Origin: Flavobacterium sp. HTF | GTDB lineage: Bacteria > Bacteroidota > Bacteroidia > Flavobacteriales > Flavobacteriaceae | DNA: 38,699 nt | Reading direction: 5' to 3' | Assembly: GCF_003105115.1 (NCBI RefSeq) | Contig: NZ_QETH01000042.1 | Location: forward strand, 1 to 38,699 | Shown: piece by piece, positions 1 through 7,501 of the stretch | How the letters are laid out: each line of letters starts with the position of its first letter | Numbering within the stretch: position 1 is the stretch's first letter | Notes under the pieces: generated by a model | The model's input: the letters and a program-made list of their open reading frames with translations, nothing else | The model's database searches: none | What the model was told of the DNA's origin: nothing | Translations under genes and position numbers: made by a program

Positions 1-81
1 ATTCCCTATTTTATATTTTATAAGCAGGATATTGCTTAAAAACATGAATACTATTAATATTTAACCCAAAAACAAATACCC

Positions 82-558
82 ATGACAAAAACTACCCTTG
101 AATCAATTATTGTTCCTATTACTCCTCCAGGAACAGATATTACACCAGAACAAGCTGCTCAATCAATAGGAGGAGTAACCTTTCAACAAACAAAATCGGT
201 AGAGATTTTATCTCCTTATGTAGAAGCATATTATAATGCTAAAGAGAATAATCTAACTATAAATGCTATTGTCTATGTTGATAATAAAATTATCACTGCA
301 AATAATGGAGTACTGAAATATTCTGTTGTTCAAAATACGTATATAGATATGGATGGGCATGCTCAATTACAATTTTTTATTGTTTATGATATGCCTGAAG
401 AATTATCAGGAGATTTGTCTATTTATGAGATAATTTTTGATGCCAGCCCAAAGTTATTTATTGGAGGACTTTCAAATTTGAAAACAATTCAAACTTTTCT
501 GTGGGATATAGATCCTGAAACTTCGAGAGGAACTGAGACTACAGTTTTGCATAATTAA
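82..558 (+). CDS. Hypothetical protein, no recognised family
   Basis: A 158-residue protein that I do not recognise. It starts at an ATG and has no signal peptide, no membrane segment and no cysteine, so it is probably cytoplasmic and soluble. The sequence is acidic and looks beta-rich, with alternating hydrophobic residues around 60-125. A Thr/Pro-rich N-terminus precedes an ITPEQAAQ segment. The coding region is very AT-rich (roughly a quarter G+C in sampled lines), lower than most genes further right. It lies 40 nt upstream of a sensor kinase on the same strand, so co-transcription is possible, but nothing in the sequence links the two functions. A real gene is likely because the frame is long and uninterrupted with no competing frame; the function is unknown. 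Confidence 0.6.
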   Translation: MTKTTLESIIVPITPPGTDITPEQAAQSIGGVTFQQTKSVEILSPYVEAYYNAKENNLTINAIVYVDNKIITANNGVLKYSVVQNTYIDMDGHAQLQFFIVYDMPEELSGDLSIYEIIFDASPKLFIGGLSNLKTIQTFLWDIDPETSRGTETTVLHN

Positions 559-598
559 AGATTTAATAGTGTTAATTCGATTGAAATATGAAACAATA

Positions 599-2335
599 AT
601 GAGTAAGATTATTTTTTTGTTCATTTTTATATCACTAATTTTTCCTTGTGTTCTTTTTGCTCAACAAAAAAATGATGGATTAGTAAGCTCTGAAATTAAG
701 AAAAAAGCGATTGAATTTGATAAAGAAATTTATTTCAAAAAAGCTCAGGAATTTTTTTTAGAAGGAAATTGGGATTCTACATTAGTGTACTCAATGAAAC
801 AACTCAATAGAACTGGTGCTGTTAAATTAAATGATTATTGCCATTATTTTAGAGCCGTAAGTTTTTTTCGAAAAAACCTTCTTAATGAAGCTAAGCGGGA
901 ATTTAAATTGATTTCAAAAAAATTAATCTTTAATTATAAAGTAAAGTTCTCTTTAGGAGAGATTGCCTTAGAACAGAAAGAATTTATACAAGCTTTAGAA
1001 TATTTTGAACAAGTTCAGAAACTTCCAAATACGGTAAATTATGATTTTAAACGAAGTTATTTTTTACATAATATTGGTATATGTTATCTACATCTAGAAA
1101 AATTTGAAAAAGCTGAAGAATATTTGACAAAAACGTCCGAATTACATGAAATTGAAAAAGATACTTTATTACTTATAACGTCTTTTATGGATATTGCCAA
1201 TTTGTATTACATACAATATAAAGACAGCCAGGCAATACCATATTTTGAGAAAGCGTATAATTTATCTAAAAAAGTAAAATCATTTGAGTTAAAAAAAACT
1301 GCTGCCAAGAACATGGCAGCAGTTGAAGAAAACAGGAAAAATTTTCAGGCTGCATTGGTTTACAGAAAAGAATATGAAACCTGGAAAGATTCCTTAAACG
1401 ATCAAAATAAAGTCTGGGCAATTGCAGATTTGGAAAAGAAATTTGCTGTAAAAGAAAAACAAAAAGAAGTAAATATTCTGGCGGCAGAAAACAAAGTAAA
1501 AGCAGCCGAAAGAAATGGATTTCTGGCTTCGTCAGTTTTGTTGTTAGTTTTGTTTGGAACGGGAGTTTATTTTTACAGGCAAAAAGTTAAAAACAGTAAA
1601 ATAATTTTAGAGCAAAAGAACGAACTCGACGAGCTTAATGCGACAAAAGACAAGTTGTTTTCTATTGTAAGCCATGATTTGCGATCTTCTGTAAACGCCT
1701 TAAAAACAAGTAACTGTAAATTGCTGGAAAACCTGGAAAACAAAAACTTTTCAGAACTAGATGTTTTGCTTCATAACAACAGTACAATTGCCAATGGTGC
1801 TTATAATCTACTGGATAATCTGCTTAACTGGGCTTTGTTACAAACCAAACAGGCTTATTTTTATCAGGAATCATTGCATCTTGCTTCGATTGTGCAACAT
1901 GTTGAATACAATTACAAGCCTTTAATGCTGAATAAAAATATCAATTTTAAAAATGATGTAAGCGGTTCAGACTATGTATTTGCCGATATGGATTCGCTCA
2001 AAATAGTGATTCGTAATTTTCTGGATAATGCAATTAAATTCTCCAGTGAAAATGGTTCTATTTCTATTTATTCAAGACCTTCTTCAGAAGATTTTTGTTA
2101 TTTGGTAATAGAAGATACCGGATTGGGAATGAACAAATCAACAAGGGAAGAATTGCTGAAAGAAACTGTCCTGCTTTCTAAAAAGAAAAACGACGACATA
2201 ATAGGTACCGGTTTAGGAATGCAGTTATGTAAAAACATGATCAATAAAAACGGAGGAAAACTCGAAATTGAAAGTGAAGAAAATGTGGGAACTAAAATAA
2301 TTATTGCATTACCAAAGTTTAAAAATAATGGATAA
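599..2335 (+). CDS. TPR-containing sensor histidine kinase
   Basis: Membrane-bound histidine kinase that should phosphorylate the overlapping LytTR regulator. I start it at ATG 599, because the protein then begins with a clean signal peptide (MSKIIFLFIFISLIF...FAQQ); the in-frame GTG at 569 would add ten residues before it. This gives 578 residues. A periplasmic region of TPR-like helical pairs (about 30-290) leads into a coiled coil and one membrane helix (about 308-328). The HisKA H-box is SIVSHDLRSS with His359. The ATPase domain has an N-box around Asn477, a G1 box EDTGLGM and a G2 box GTGLGMQL. Its stop overlaps the next start by 8 nt, indicating translational coupling. The first third is more AT-rich than the catalytic part, consistent with a fast-evolving sensor. 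The signal sensed is unknown. Confidence 0.9.
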   Translation: MSKIIFLFIFISLIFPCVLFAQQKNDGLVSSEIKKKAIEFDKEIYFKKAQEFFLEGNWDSTLVYSMKQLNRTGAVKLNDYCHYFRAVSFFRKNLLNEAKREFKLISKKLIFNYKVKFSLGEIALEQKEFIQALEYFEQVQKLPNTVNYDFKRSYFLHNIGICYLHLEKFEKAEEYLTKTSELHEIEKDTLLLITSFMDIANLYYIQYKDSQAIPYFEKAYNLSKKVKSFELKKTAAKNMAAVEENRKNFQAALVYRKEYETWKDSLNDQNKVWAIADLEKKFAVKEKQKEVNILAAENKVKAAERNGFLASSVLLLVLFGTGVYFYRQKVKNSKIILEQKNELDELNATKDKLFSIVSHDLRSSVNALKTSNCKLLENLENKNFSELDVLLHNNSTIANGAYNLLDNLLNWALLQTKQAYFYQESLHLASIVQHVEYNYKPLMLNKNINFKNDVSGSDYVFADMDSLKIVIRNFLDNAIKFSSENGSISIYSRPSSEDFCYLVIEDTGLGMNKSTREELLKETVLLSKKKNDDIIGTGLGMQLCKNMINKNGGKLEIESEENVGTKIIIALPKFKNNG

Positions 2336-3074
2336 TATAAATGTCCTCATTATCGAGGACACCCCTGCGGAAAGTGATGCTCTTGTAAAAGTGCTTGCGG
2401 AAAACAATTACACTATTGTAGGTGTTGCCCCGACTTACAGCGAAGCATTGAAAATGTTCTATAGTAATACTGTTGATATTGTGGTGATTGATGTTTTTCT
2501 GGACGGAAATCCAGACGGAATAACTTTTGCAGAAACGATAAACATTGTTCCGAATGGCGTAAAACCATTTGTATTTTTGACCAGTTCAAAAGACCGTCAG
2601 ATTTTTGAAAGGGCAAAGCTTACAAAACCATTTAGTTTTTTGATGAAACCTTTTAATGAGCTTGAAATCTTATATGCGCTCGAAATGGCGGTAGAAAAGT
2701 TTTACGGACAACCAAATGTTTTTCATAGCGAAGATCAAAATACGATCATAAGCGATGATTCTCTTTTTATAAAAAAGAATAAGGCTCTGAAGAAAGTACG
2801 GTTTGAAGATATTGTATTTATTGAAGTTGAAGACCGCTATTGCAACGTCATAACCGAAACGGATAAATTTGTAATCCTGATATCGCTGACTAAAATTATT
2901 CAGTTATTAGACCCGGCAAAATTTTTCCAGACGCATCGAAATTATATCGTAAATGCAAGCAAAATCGAAGAAATCATTGTCAATGATAATCTGGTTATTT
3001 TAAAAGGAAAACATAAAGTAACCTTAAGCGATAAGTACAAAGATTTCGTGAAAAACTTCAGAGTATTGAAGTAA
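2328..3074 (+). CDS. LytTR-family response regulator
   Basis: DNA-binding response regulator of 248 residues, presumed partner of the kinase it overlaps. ATG 2328 is preferred over an upstream TTG (2304) because the REC fold begins at once with NVLIIEDT. The receiver domain (about 4-122) has acidic residues Glu10 and Asp11, phosphoacceptor Asp55 in VVIDVFLDG, and the conserved Lys107-Pro108. The LytTR DNA-binding domain (about 140-245) contains FIEVEDRYCNV and FFQTHRNYIVN, typical of the AgrA/LytR fold. In this family phosphorylation drives dimerisation and binding to paired promoter repeats; the targets here are unknown. A strong palindromic terminator follows immediately. Confidence 0.93.
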   Translation: MDNINVLIIEDTPAESDALVKVLAENNYTIVGVAPTYSEALKMFYSNTVDIVVIDVFLDGNPDGITFAETINIVPNGVKPFVFLTSSKDRQIFERAKLTKPFSFLMKPFNELEILYALEMAVEKFYGQPNVFHSEDQNTIISDDSLFIKKNKALKKVRFEDIVFIEVEDRYCNVITETDKFVILISLTKIIQLLDPAKFFQTHRNYIVNASKIEEIIVNDNLVILKGKHKVTLSDKYKDFVKNFRVLK

Positions 3075-3090
3075 ATATTTTTATAAAAGA

Positions 3091-3116
3091 AAAGGAGATT
3101 ATTAATAATCTCCTTT
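3091..3116. terminator. Bidirectional terminator between LytTR regulator and rluF
   Basis: A perfect 26-bp palindrome (13-bp arms, AAAGGAGATTATT and its complement) flanked by A-rich and T-rich tracts serves both convergent genes. It starts 16 nt after the regulator stop and overlaps the last codons and stop of rluF (3102 onward), so the rluF tail is part of the hairpin. Confidence 0.85.
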
Positions 3117-3914
3117 CTTTTTAAATCTTGGATCGTGTTTTGAAATAAACTCTGTCCTGCGTTTTGGTACTTCTGTTTTTGGTAAACTCGCTTCTTCTGT
3201 TTTACTCGATGGTTCAATCAGCTGATTTAATTCTTTTATTTCAGCATCGGTTAAATCCCGGTAACGTCCAACAGGAATATCCAATGAGATATTGATAATA
3301 CGAATACGTTTTAAGGCAGTAACATCATAACCCAGATATTCGCACATTCTACGGATTTGGCGGTTAAGGCCCTGCGTCAGAATGATTTTGAAAGTGGTTT
3401 TGCTAATTTGCTCTACTTTACATTTTCGGGTCACCGTATCTAATATCGGGACACCGTTTCCCATTCTTTGTATAAAACGCTCCGTAATAGGTTTATTGAC
3501 TGTTACGGTATATTCTTTTTCGTGATTATTTCTTGCACGCAAAATCTTATTCACGATATCGCCATCATTGGTCATAAAAATTAAACCTTCACTGGCTTTA
3601 TCCAGTCTTCCAATCGGGAAAATACGTTTCGGGTAATTGATATAATCAACAATATTATTTCTAACCTCTAAGTTGGTCGTACATTCTATTCCAACCGGTT
3701 TGTTGAAAGCCAGATACACCAGTTTTTCGTGCTTCTCCACAATCAGTTTTCCGTCTATGCGTACTTCATCATTTGTAGAAACTTTTGTCCCCATTTCAGG
3801 TACAACACCATTTATTGTTACACGTCCTTCCTCGATAAGTTTATCGGCTTCGCGACGGGAACAATAACCGGTTTCTCCAATAAATTTATTAAGACGTTTT
3901 AAATTCTCTTCCAT
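3102..3914 (-). CDS. rluF: 23S rRNA pseudouridine synthase, RluF type
   Basis: RsuA/RluB-family pseudouridine synthase of 270 residues. An N-terminal S4 RNA-binding domain (about 5-60; RLNKFIGETGYCSRREADKL) precedes the catalytic domain, with FPIGRLDKASEGL carrying catalytic Asp105 and the C-terminal motif GLNRQIRRMCEYLGY. Long matches to what I recall of E. coli RluF (NKILRA.N.HEKEY, GVPILDTVT..CKV, ALKRIRI) make RluF, which modifies U2604 of 23S rRNA, the most likely assignment; RluB/RluE is the alternative. A roughly 37-residue Lys/Arg/Glu-rich tail follows the catalytic domain. A TACTTTTG -7-like element lies only 5 nt upstream of the ATG, so the mRNA could be nearly leaderless if that element is used. 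Confidence 0.88.
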   Translation of the reverse strand: MEENLKRLNKFIGETGYCSRREADKLIEEGRVTINGVVPEMGTKVSTNDEVRIDGKLIVEKHEKLVYLAFNKPVGIECTTNLEVRNNIVDYINYPKRIFPIGRLDKASEGLIFMTNDGDIVNKILRARNNHEKEYTVTVNKPITERFIQRMGNGVPILDTVTRKCKVEQISKTTFKIILTQGLNRQIRRMCEYLGYDVTALKRIRIINISLDIPVGRYRDLTDAEIKELNQLIEPSSKTEEASLPKTEVPKRRTEFISKHDPRFKKKGDY

Positions 3915-3933
3915 ACTGCAAAAGTAGGCAAAA

Positions 3934-4100
3934 GTTTAGACTTTTAGATTTCTTAAACTTTTAGATTTTATTTTCAAATTTTAATTTTTTTACAATTTTA
4001 AAAACCTTTTTAGTTTTAATCTCAGAACCTTAGTGCCTTAGTAACTTAGCTCCTCAAAAGAACCTTTGTCCCTTTGTTCCTCTGCAACTTTGAACCTTAT
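3934..4100. repeat. Short-period intergenic repeats between ABM gene and rluF
   Basis: Tandem degenerate octads end 2 nt from the ABM-gene stop: AACCTTTG, TCCCTTTG, TTCCTCTG, CAACTTTG, AACCTTAT at 4061-4100. Four more octads (AACCTTAG, TGCCTTAG, TAACTTAG, CTCCTCAA) occupy 4026-4057 after a 3-nt slip. The rluF-proximal part (3934-3975) holds heptad-like CTTTTAG/ATTTTAT units. No coding potential is visible in the 188-bp gap. Confidence 0.7.
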
Positions 4101-4102
4101 TC

Positions 4103-4447
4103 TTAAGAATGAAATTTAAAACTATCTTCCGGAGCTTCTTTTCTTTCAAACATTCCATAATCACGAACTACGGTTGCAATTCTTAAATGATAATCTTTAA
4201 AAACCTCATTTCTGCCTTTTGCCTGAGCATAACGATGCATTTCAAGATTTCGCCATTCCTGAATACTTTCCTCATCCCGCCAAAAAGAAAGAGACAAAAC
4301 CTTTTCAGGATCATTAAAACTCTGGAATCTTTCTATAGAAATAAACCCTTCAATAGCATCTAATTCAGGTCTTAATTTTGCTGCAATATCAAGATATTCT
4401 TCTTTTTTTCCTTTGTTTGGAATGACTTCAAAAATTACTGCTATCAT
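4103..4447 (-). CDS. ABM-domain (antibiotic biosynthesis monooxygenase-like) protein
   Basis: A 114-residue single-domain protein of the dimeric ferredoxin-like ABM family (related to IsdG and YgiN). Features are an N-terminal beta strand MIAVIFEVIPNKGK, a helix EEYLDIAAKLRPEL, the GFISIERFQS strand, and LSFWRDEESIQEWRNLEMHRYAQ, where Trp and His sit as in many ABM proteins. The family includes cofactor-free oxygenases, heme-degrading enzymes and dehalogenation or quinol-oxidising enzymes, so the substrate cannot be read from sequence. The gene begins 15 nt after the P450 stop on the same strand, so the two are almost certainly one operon. Octad repeats start 2 nt beyond its stop. Confidence 0.85.
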   Translation of the reverse strand: MIAVIFEVIPNKGKKEEYLDIAAKLRPELDAIEGFISIERFQSFNDPEKVLSLSFWRDEESIQEWRNLEMHRYAQAKGRNEVFKDYHLRIATVVRDYGMFERKEAPEDSFKFHS

Positions 4448-4462
4448 TTTTTTTAATTTAAA

Positions 4463-5614
4463 TTATAAAATTGAAATCCAGACTGCTTTCGGTAATCTGG
4501 CATTTATCATGGGTTCGTATTCTGTTTTATTTCCTAAAAAGGAAACGTTGTAATGGGTAAATAAATAATATAAAGCCTCTGTTGCCAAATGAACAGAAAA
4601 ATATTTCGCCAGACACATATGTCCGCCAATTCCAAAAGTCAGGTGTCCATTATTATTTTCTCTTTCAATATCAAAAGTCATGGCATTTTTAAACTGATCA
4701 GTATCACGATTTGCAGCGGCAAGATTAACTAAAATTAAGTCATCTTTTTTGATTGTAATCCCGTTTAGTTCAATGTTTTCAACAGCAATTCGCCTGGTAT
4801 TATGAATTGGCGGATCAAATCGTAATGTTTCAGTAACCATTTTCTGTATGAATATTTTATCAGTTTGATTTTGAAAGTTATTTTTTATTGAAAAAAACTG
4901 CAATAACGAATTGCTCAAAAGCCCTCTCCCGGCATCATAACTTTGAATAAGTAACCCGATTAAATTGCTGACACAGACCGACATTACTTCTTCTTGTGAA
5001 AGGGTGTAAGATAAAGAGATCTTATGCAATAAATTTTCATAAAAAGGTAGTTTTAAAATGTTTTCTTCGGTCATTACATAAATTTTCTCCGAAAGATCAT
5101 TAAGCATTTCAGTCTCTTCAGCTGTTTTTTCAGGCTTCATTATTTTTAAAAGCAGTGCTATATTTTGAATAATAAAATGGCAGTCCTCTTCTTCAAAATC
5201 AAAACTTTTTAAAATCGTCAGAACAGGTAGTTTTTTACAAACAGAATCCACCCAGTCTATTTGATTTAAGGGAAAATCCTTTCTTAATAATTCTTTCATT
5301 ATGGCATCAATCCCAATAATTTTCATATTAGAGAAAAGAACCATAGCGGTTTCTTTTGCAATTGTATGCCGGATACCATCTGATAACCGGGCGAGATTAG
5401 TAATGATTTTTAATACAAATGGGTTGAGGTTATTATTTGGAGGAAATGCCGGGATATGTGCATTTTCGTTTTTTAATATGGTAACACAAAACTCATAAGA
5501 ATAAACGGCCCAGATTTTATTTGTCTGATCCCAGTAAACAGGATTTTCTTCTGCCATTTTCTGATAAAATGCATACGGATTTTCAATTTCTGATTGTAGA
5601 AATAAAGATGACAT
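4463..5614 (-). CDS. Cytochrome P450
   Basis: Soluble bacterial P450 of 383 residues, somewhat short for the family. The heme-binding loop FGIGGHMCLA carries the thiolate Cys334. The K-helix ExxR motif is ETLR (Glu262, Arg265) and is followed by FDPPIHNTRRIA. The I-helix reads LIQSYDAGRGLLSN (about 222-235) and lacks the usual (A/G)Gx(D/E)T acid-alcohol pair. No ferredoxin or reductase gene is nearby, so redox partners must be encoded elsewhere. It is first in an operon with the ABM protein and diverges from an ArsR-type regulator across 76 bp, pointing to inducible oxidation of an unknown small molecule. The minus-strand promoter element is at 5631-5638. Confidence 0.92.
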   Translation of the reverse strand: MSSLFLQSEIENPYAFYQKMAEENPVYWDQTNKIWAVYSYEFCVTILKNENAHIPAFPPNNNLNPFVLKIITNLARLSDGIRHTIAKETAMVLFSNMKIIGIDAIMKELLRKDFPLNQIDWVDSVCKKLPVLTILKSFDFEEEDCHFIIQNIALLLKIMKPEKTAEETEMLNDLSEKIYVMTEENILKLPFYENLLHKISLSYTLSQEEVMSVCVSNLIGLLIQSYDAGRGLLSNSLLQFFSIKNNFQNQTDKIFIQKMVTETLRFDPPIHNTRRIAVENIELNGITIKKDDLILVNLAAANRDTDQFKNAMTFDIERENNNGHLTFGIGGHMCLAKYFSVHLATEALYYLFTHYNVSFLGNKTEYEPMINARLPKAVWISIL

Positions 5615-5630
5615 GGTGTATTGTTTTTAG

Positions 5631-5638
5631 CAAAGTTA
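5631..5638 (-). promoter_or_regulatory. -7 promoter element of the P450-ABM operon
   Basis: On the minus strand this reads TAACTTTG, a perfect match to the Bacteroidota TAnnTTTG -7 consensus, 16 nt upstream of the P450 ATG. A TTG lies 15 nt further upstream, slightly short of the usual spacing. A near-palindrome GTTA-TT-TAAC at 5635-5644 overlaps it and is a candidate operator for the divergent regulator. Confidence 0.6.
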
Positions 5639-5660
5639 TTTAACTTTACAACACAATACT

Positions 5661-5668
5661 TAAGTTTG
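5661..5668 (+). promoter_or_regulatory. -7 promoter element of the ArsR-type regulator
   Basis: TAAGTTTG matches TAnnTTTG and lies 22 nt upstream of the regulator ATG. It overlaps the 8-bp palindrome ACTTAAGT (5658-5665). With the opposing P450 promoter 22 nt away, one bound protein could control both directions. No clear -33 TTG is present. Confidence 0.55.
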
Positions 5669-5690
5669 GATTTAACTATGAATACATAAA

Positions 5691-6368
5691 ATGGAAGATC
5701 AGTTTGTAAAAATAGCGTCATTAATCGGAGATCCGACCCGCGCAGTAATTATGTGGACATTACTCGACGGAAAAGCGTTTACAGCAACAGAACTTGCTAT
5801 AGGAGCTAATACTTCTCCTCAAAATATCAGCATGCATCTGGCCAAACTTTTAGACGCAGGTTTGCTTTGTGTAGAAAAACAGGGACGTCACAAATATTAT
5901 AGATTTTCTAATAAAGAAACAGCCTATGCGATAGAGGCAATGGCAAGCCTGATTCCGCCGGCAGCACCCCAGAAAAAGACTTCTGAAAAACATTCATCAA
6001 TAAAACACTGCAGAACCTGTTACGATCATTTGGCCGGAAAAATCGGTGTGGCTGTAGCCGAAAGCCTTTTAGAACAAAAAATTATTCTCGATTTGGATAA
6101 TAAATTCGAAGTAAGCCATGAAGGTACAAAGTGGTTTTCTGATTTTGGAATTAATCTCGATGAAATAAAAAAACAAAGACGTTTATTCCTGAAACCATGC
6201 TTAGACTGGAGCGAAAGAAAAAATCATATTGCAGGTTCGCTCGGAGCCTCTTTGCTCAATAAAATGATTGCAGACGATTGGTTAAGAAGAACTAAAGATT
6301 CAAGAGCAATACAAATTACTGGGAAAGGAGAAAAAGAACTTTTAAAGCATTTCAAAATTGTTGTTTAG
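5691..6368 (+). CDS. ArsR-type winged-helix transcriptional regulator with C-terminal Cys motifs
   Basis: A 225-residue regulator. The N-terminal ArsR-like winged helix (about 5-85) contains IGDPTRAVIMWTLLDG, the recognition helix TSPQNISMHLAKLLDAGLL and the wing KQGRHKYYRFS. A C-terminal domain of about 120 residues is not a plain ArsR core. It holds HCRTCYDHLAG (Cys107, Cys110) and later CLDWSERKNHIAGSLGASL (Cys170), which resemble each other and suggest an internal duplication. These cysteines may bind metal or sense redox or electrophiles; that is inference. The gene diverges from the P450-ABM operon and probably controls it and itself. Confidence 0.85.
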   Translation: MEDQFVKIASLIGDPTRAVIMWTLLDGKAFTATELAIGANTSPQNISMHLAKLLDAGLLCVEKQGRHKYYRFSNKETAYAIEAMASLIPPAAPQKKTSEKHSSIKHCRTCYDHLAGKIGVAVAESLLEQKIILDLDNKFEVSHEGTKWFSDFGINLDEIKKQRRLFLKPCLDWSERKNHIAGSLGASLLNKMIADDWLRRTKDSRAIQITGKGEKELLKHFKIVV

Positions 6369-6379
6369 TTTTTTTGAAT

Positions 6380-6427
6380 TTTCCAGTATGATTTTTCATT
6401 CTAAGGAACGAAAAATCATACTGGAAA
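6380..6427. terminator. Long inverted repeat after the ArsR-type gene
   Basis: Perfect 18-bp arms (TTTCCAGTATGATTTTTC at 6380-6397 and its complement at 6410-6427) enclose a 12-nt loop, 11 nt past the regulator stop and ahead of the convergent hydrolase gene. The stem is strong but the flanking T-tract is weak, so it could be a terminator, an mRNA-stabilising hairpin or a repeat element. Confidence 0.55.
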
Positions 6428-6460
6428 TTCCATATATAGTATTTTGCAATTTTACGTAAA

Positions 6461-6500
6461 AACCTCTGAACCTTTGTTACTCTGTACCTTTGAACCTCTT
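6461..6500. repeat. Five tandem 8-bp repeats abutting the hydrolase stop
   Basis: Five octads in perfect register (AACCTCTG, AACCTTTG, TTACTCTG, TACCTTTG, AACCTCTT) end exactly at the base before the hydrolase stop codon. The same octad family lies just past the ABM gene stop at 4061-4100, in the same orientation relative to its gene. Confidence 0.75.
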
Positions 6501-7427
6501 TTAAGAAGAAAAAAGAAACTCAAATACCTTGTCGTACAATTCATCATCATGCATGCCATGTCCTAAACCTTTTGTTTCAATGAAATGACTGTTTTTCCAG
6601 TTGCTGTGGATTTTTTTTCCTTCTTCAAAAGCAACTATTTTGTCTGAAGTATCGTGCGCAATTAAACCTGAAACATTAAATACTGAAGCAAATTTTTGAC
6701 CCGAAAAATCTTCGAGTTTAAAATTGAACCGATCCATGAATTTGCTTTCTAAAAGTGAAAACATTCTGGTGTTCAGGCTCAGCATTGCAATATAATTGTC
6801 AATTAAAGTTTTTAAATCCGAAGGAGCTCCCAAAATCACCATTTTGTTGATGCTGGTATTCGGAAATAAATACTGATGATATACAGATGCGGCACCGCCG
6901 ATAGAATGCCCGATAATAATAGTTGGCTGGTATTTTTCTACTGCTTTATTTATAAATTCTGCATAAAGCGGCACATTAAATTCTTTTCCGCTGCTTTGAC
7001 CGTGCGCAGGAGCATCGATGGCGATAATAGTACTTCCTGATTTTTGGAGATGTGGTAAAGTTTTTTTCCAGCGGGAAGCATTACTTTCCCATCCGTGTAC
7101 AAGAAGGATTTTAGTTTCATTTCCTTTCCAGATATAGGTTTGAAAATGATGTTCGTTATGATGAAACGTTTCTGTTTCGGTATCTCTTAATATTTTGGGT
7201 AATTTTTCTTTATTCAGTCTTCCGATTCGTGGCTGGCTAAAAAGTGCATAAGAAAGTTCAACGGCTTTTTGCGGGCGAACATAACTAAGGAAATTAATGT
7301 ATGATCCGACCGATTTTAATGTAATAAAACGAATTCCTTTTTTGATTCCCAAAATAAGTAGTTTAATAAATAAATATTCGAAAACCGATCTAAAAGAGAT
7401 TTGCCACGAACGACACAAATTTAGCAC
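6501..7427 (-). CDS. Alpha/beta hydrolase
   Basis: Alpha/beta-hydrolase-fold protein with the oxyanion segment LLVHGWESNASRW, the strand-helix motif IIAIDAPAHGQSSG, the nucleophile elbow IIGHSIGGAA (catalytic Ser), and a probable Asp/His pair in LIAHDTSDKIV and KGLGHGMHDD. The substrate cannot be inferred; esterases and lysophospholipase-like enzymes share these motifs. The start is uncertain. No in-frame ATG exists upstream of the fold; the GTG at 7427 would take its first codons from an intergenic repeat, while TTG or ATT codons around 7340-7370, before GIKKGIRF, would give a start nearer what I would expect for this family. The extent given uses the GTG. A basic, hydrophobic N-terminal helix may anchor it to the membrane. 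Confidence 0.85.
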   Translation of the reverse strand: MLNLCRSWQISFRSVFEYLFIKLLILGIKKGIRFITLKSVGSYINFLSYVRPQKAVELSYALFSQPRIGRLNKEKLPKILRDTETETFHHNEHHFQTYIWKGNETKILLVHGWESNASRWKKTLPHLQKSGSTIIAIDAPAHGQSSGKEFNVPLYAEFINKAVEKYQPTIIIGHSIGGAASVYHQYLFPNTSINKMVILGAPSDLKTLIDNYIAMLSLNTRMFSLLESKFMDRFNFKLEDFSGQKFASVFNVSGLIAHDTSDKIVAFEEGKKIHSNWKNSHFIETKGLGHGMHDDELYDKVFEFLFSS

Positions 7428-7489
7428 GAATTTTTATTCCATTTAGAAACAAATTAAAAATTAGTGAAAATTGGAGAAATTCGTGGCAA
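7401..7489. repeat. CACGAATT-type inverted repeat
   Basis: TTGCCACGAA (7401-7410) and its complement (7480-7489) bracket further degenerate CACnAATTT units on the left and AATTnGTGn units on the right. Spacing is about 9 bp. It fills most of the gap between the hydrolase and the next gene and overlaps the putative hydrolase GTG start. A related element lies at 24446-24503. Confidence 0.65.
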
Positions 7490-7501
7490 AAAATATTTAG
7501 C

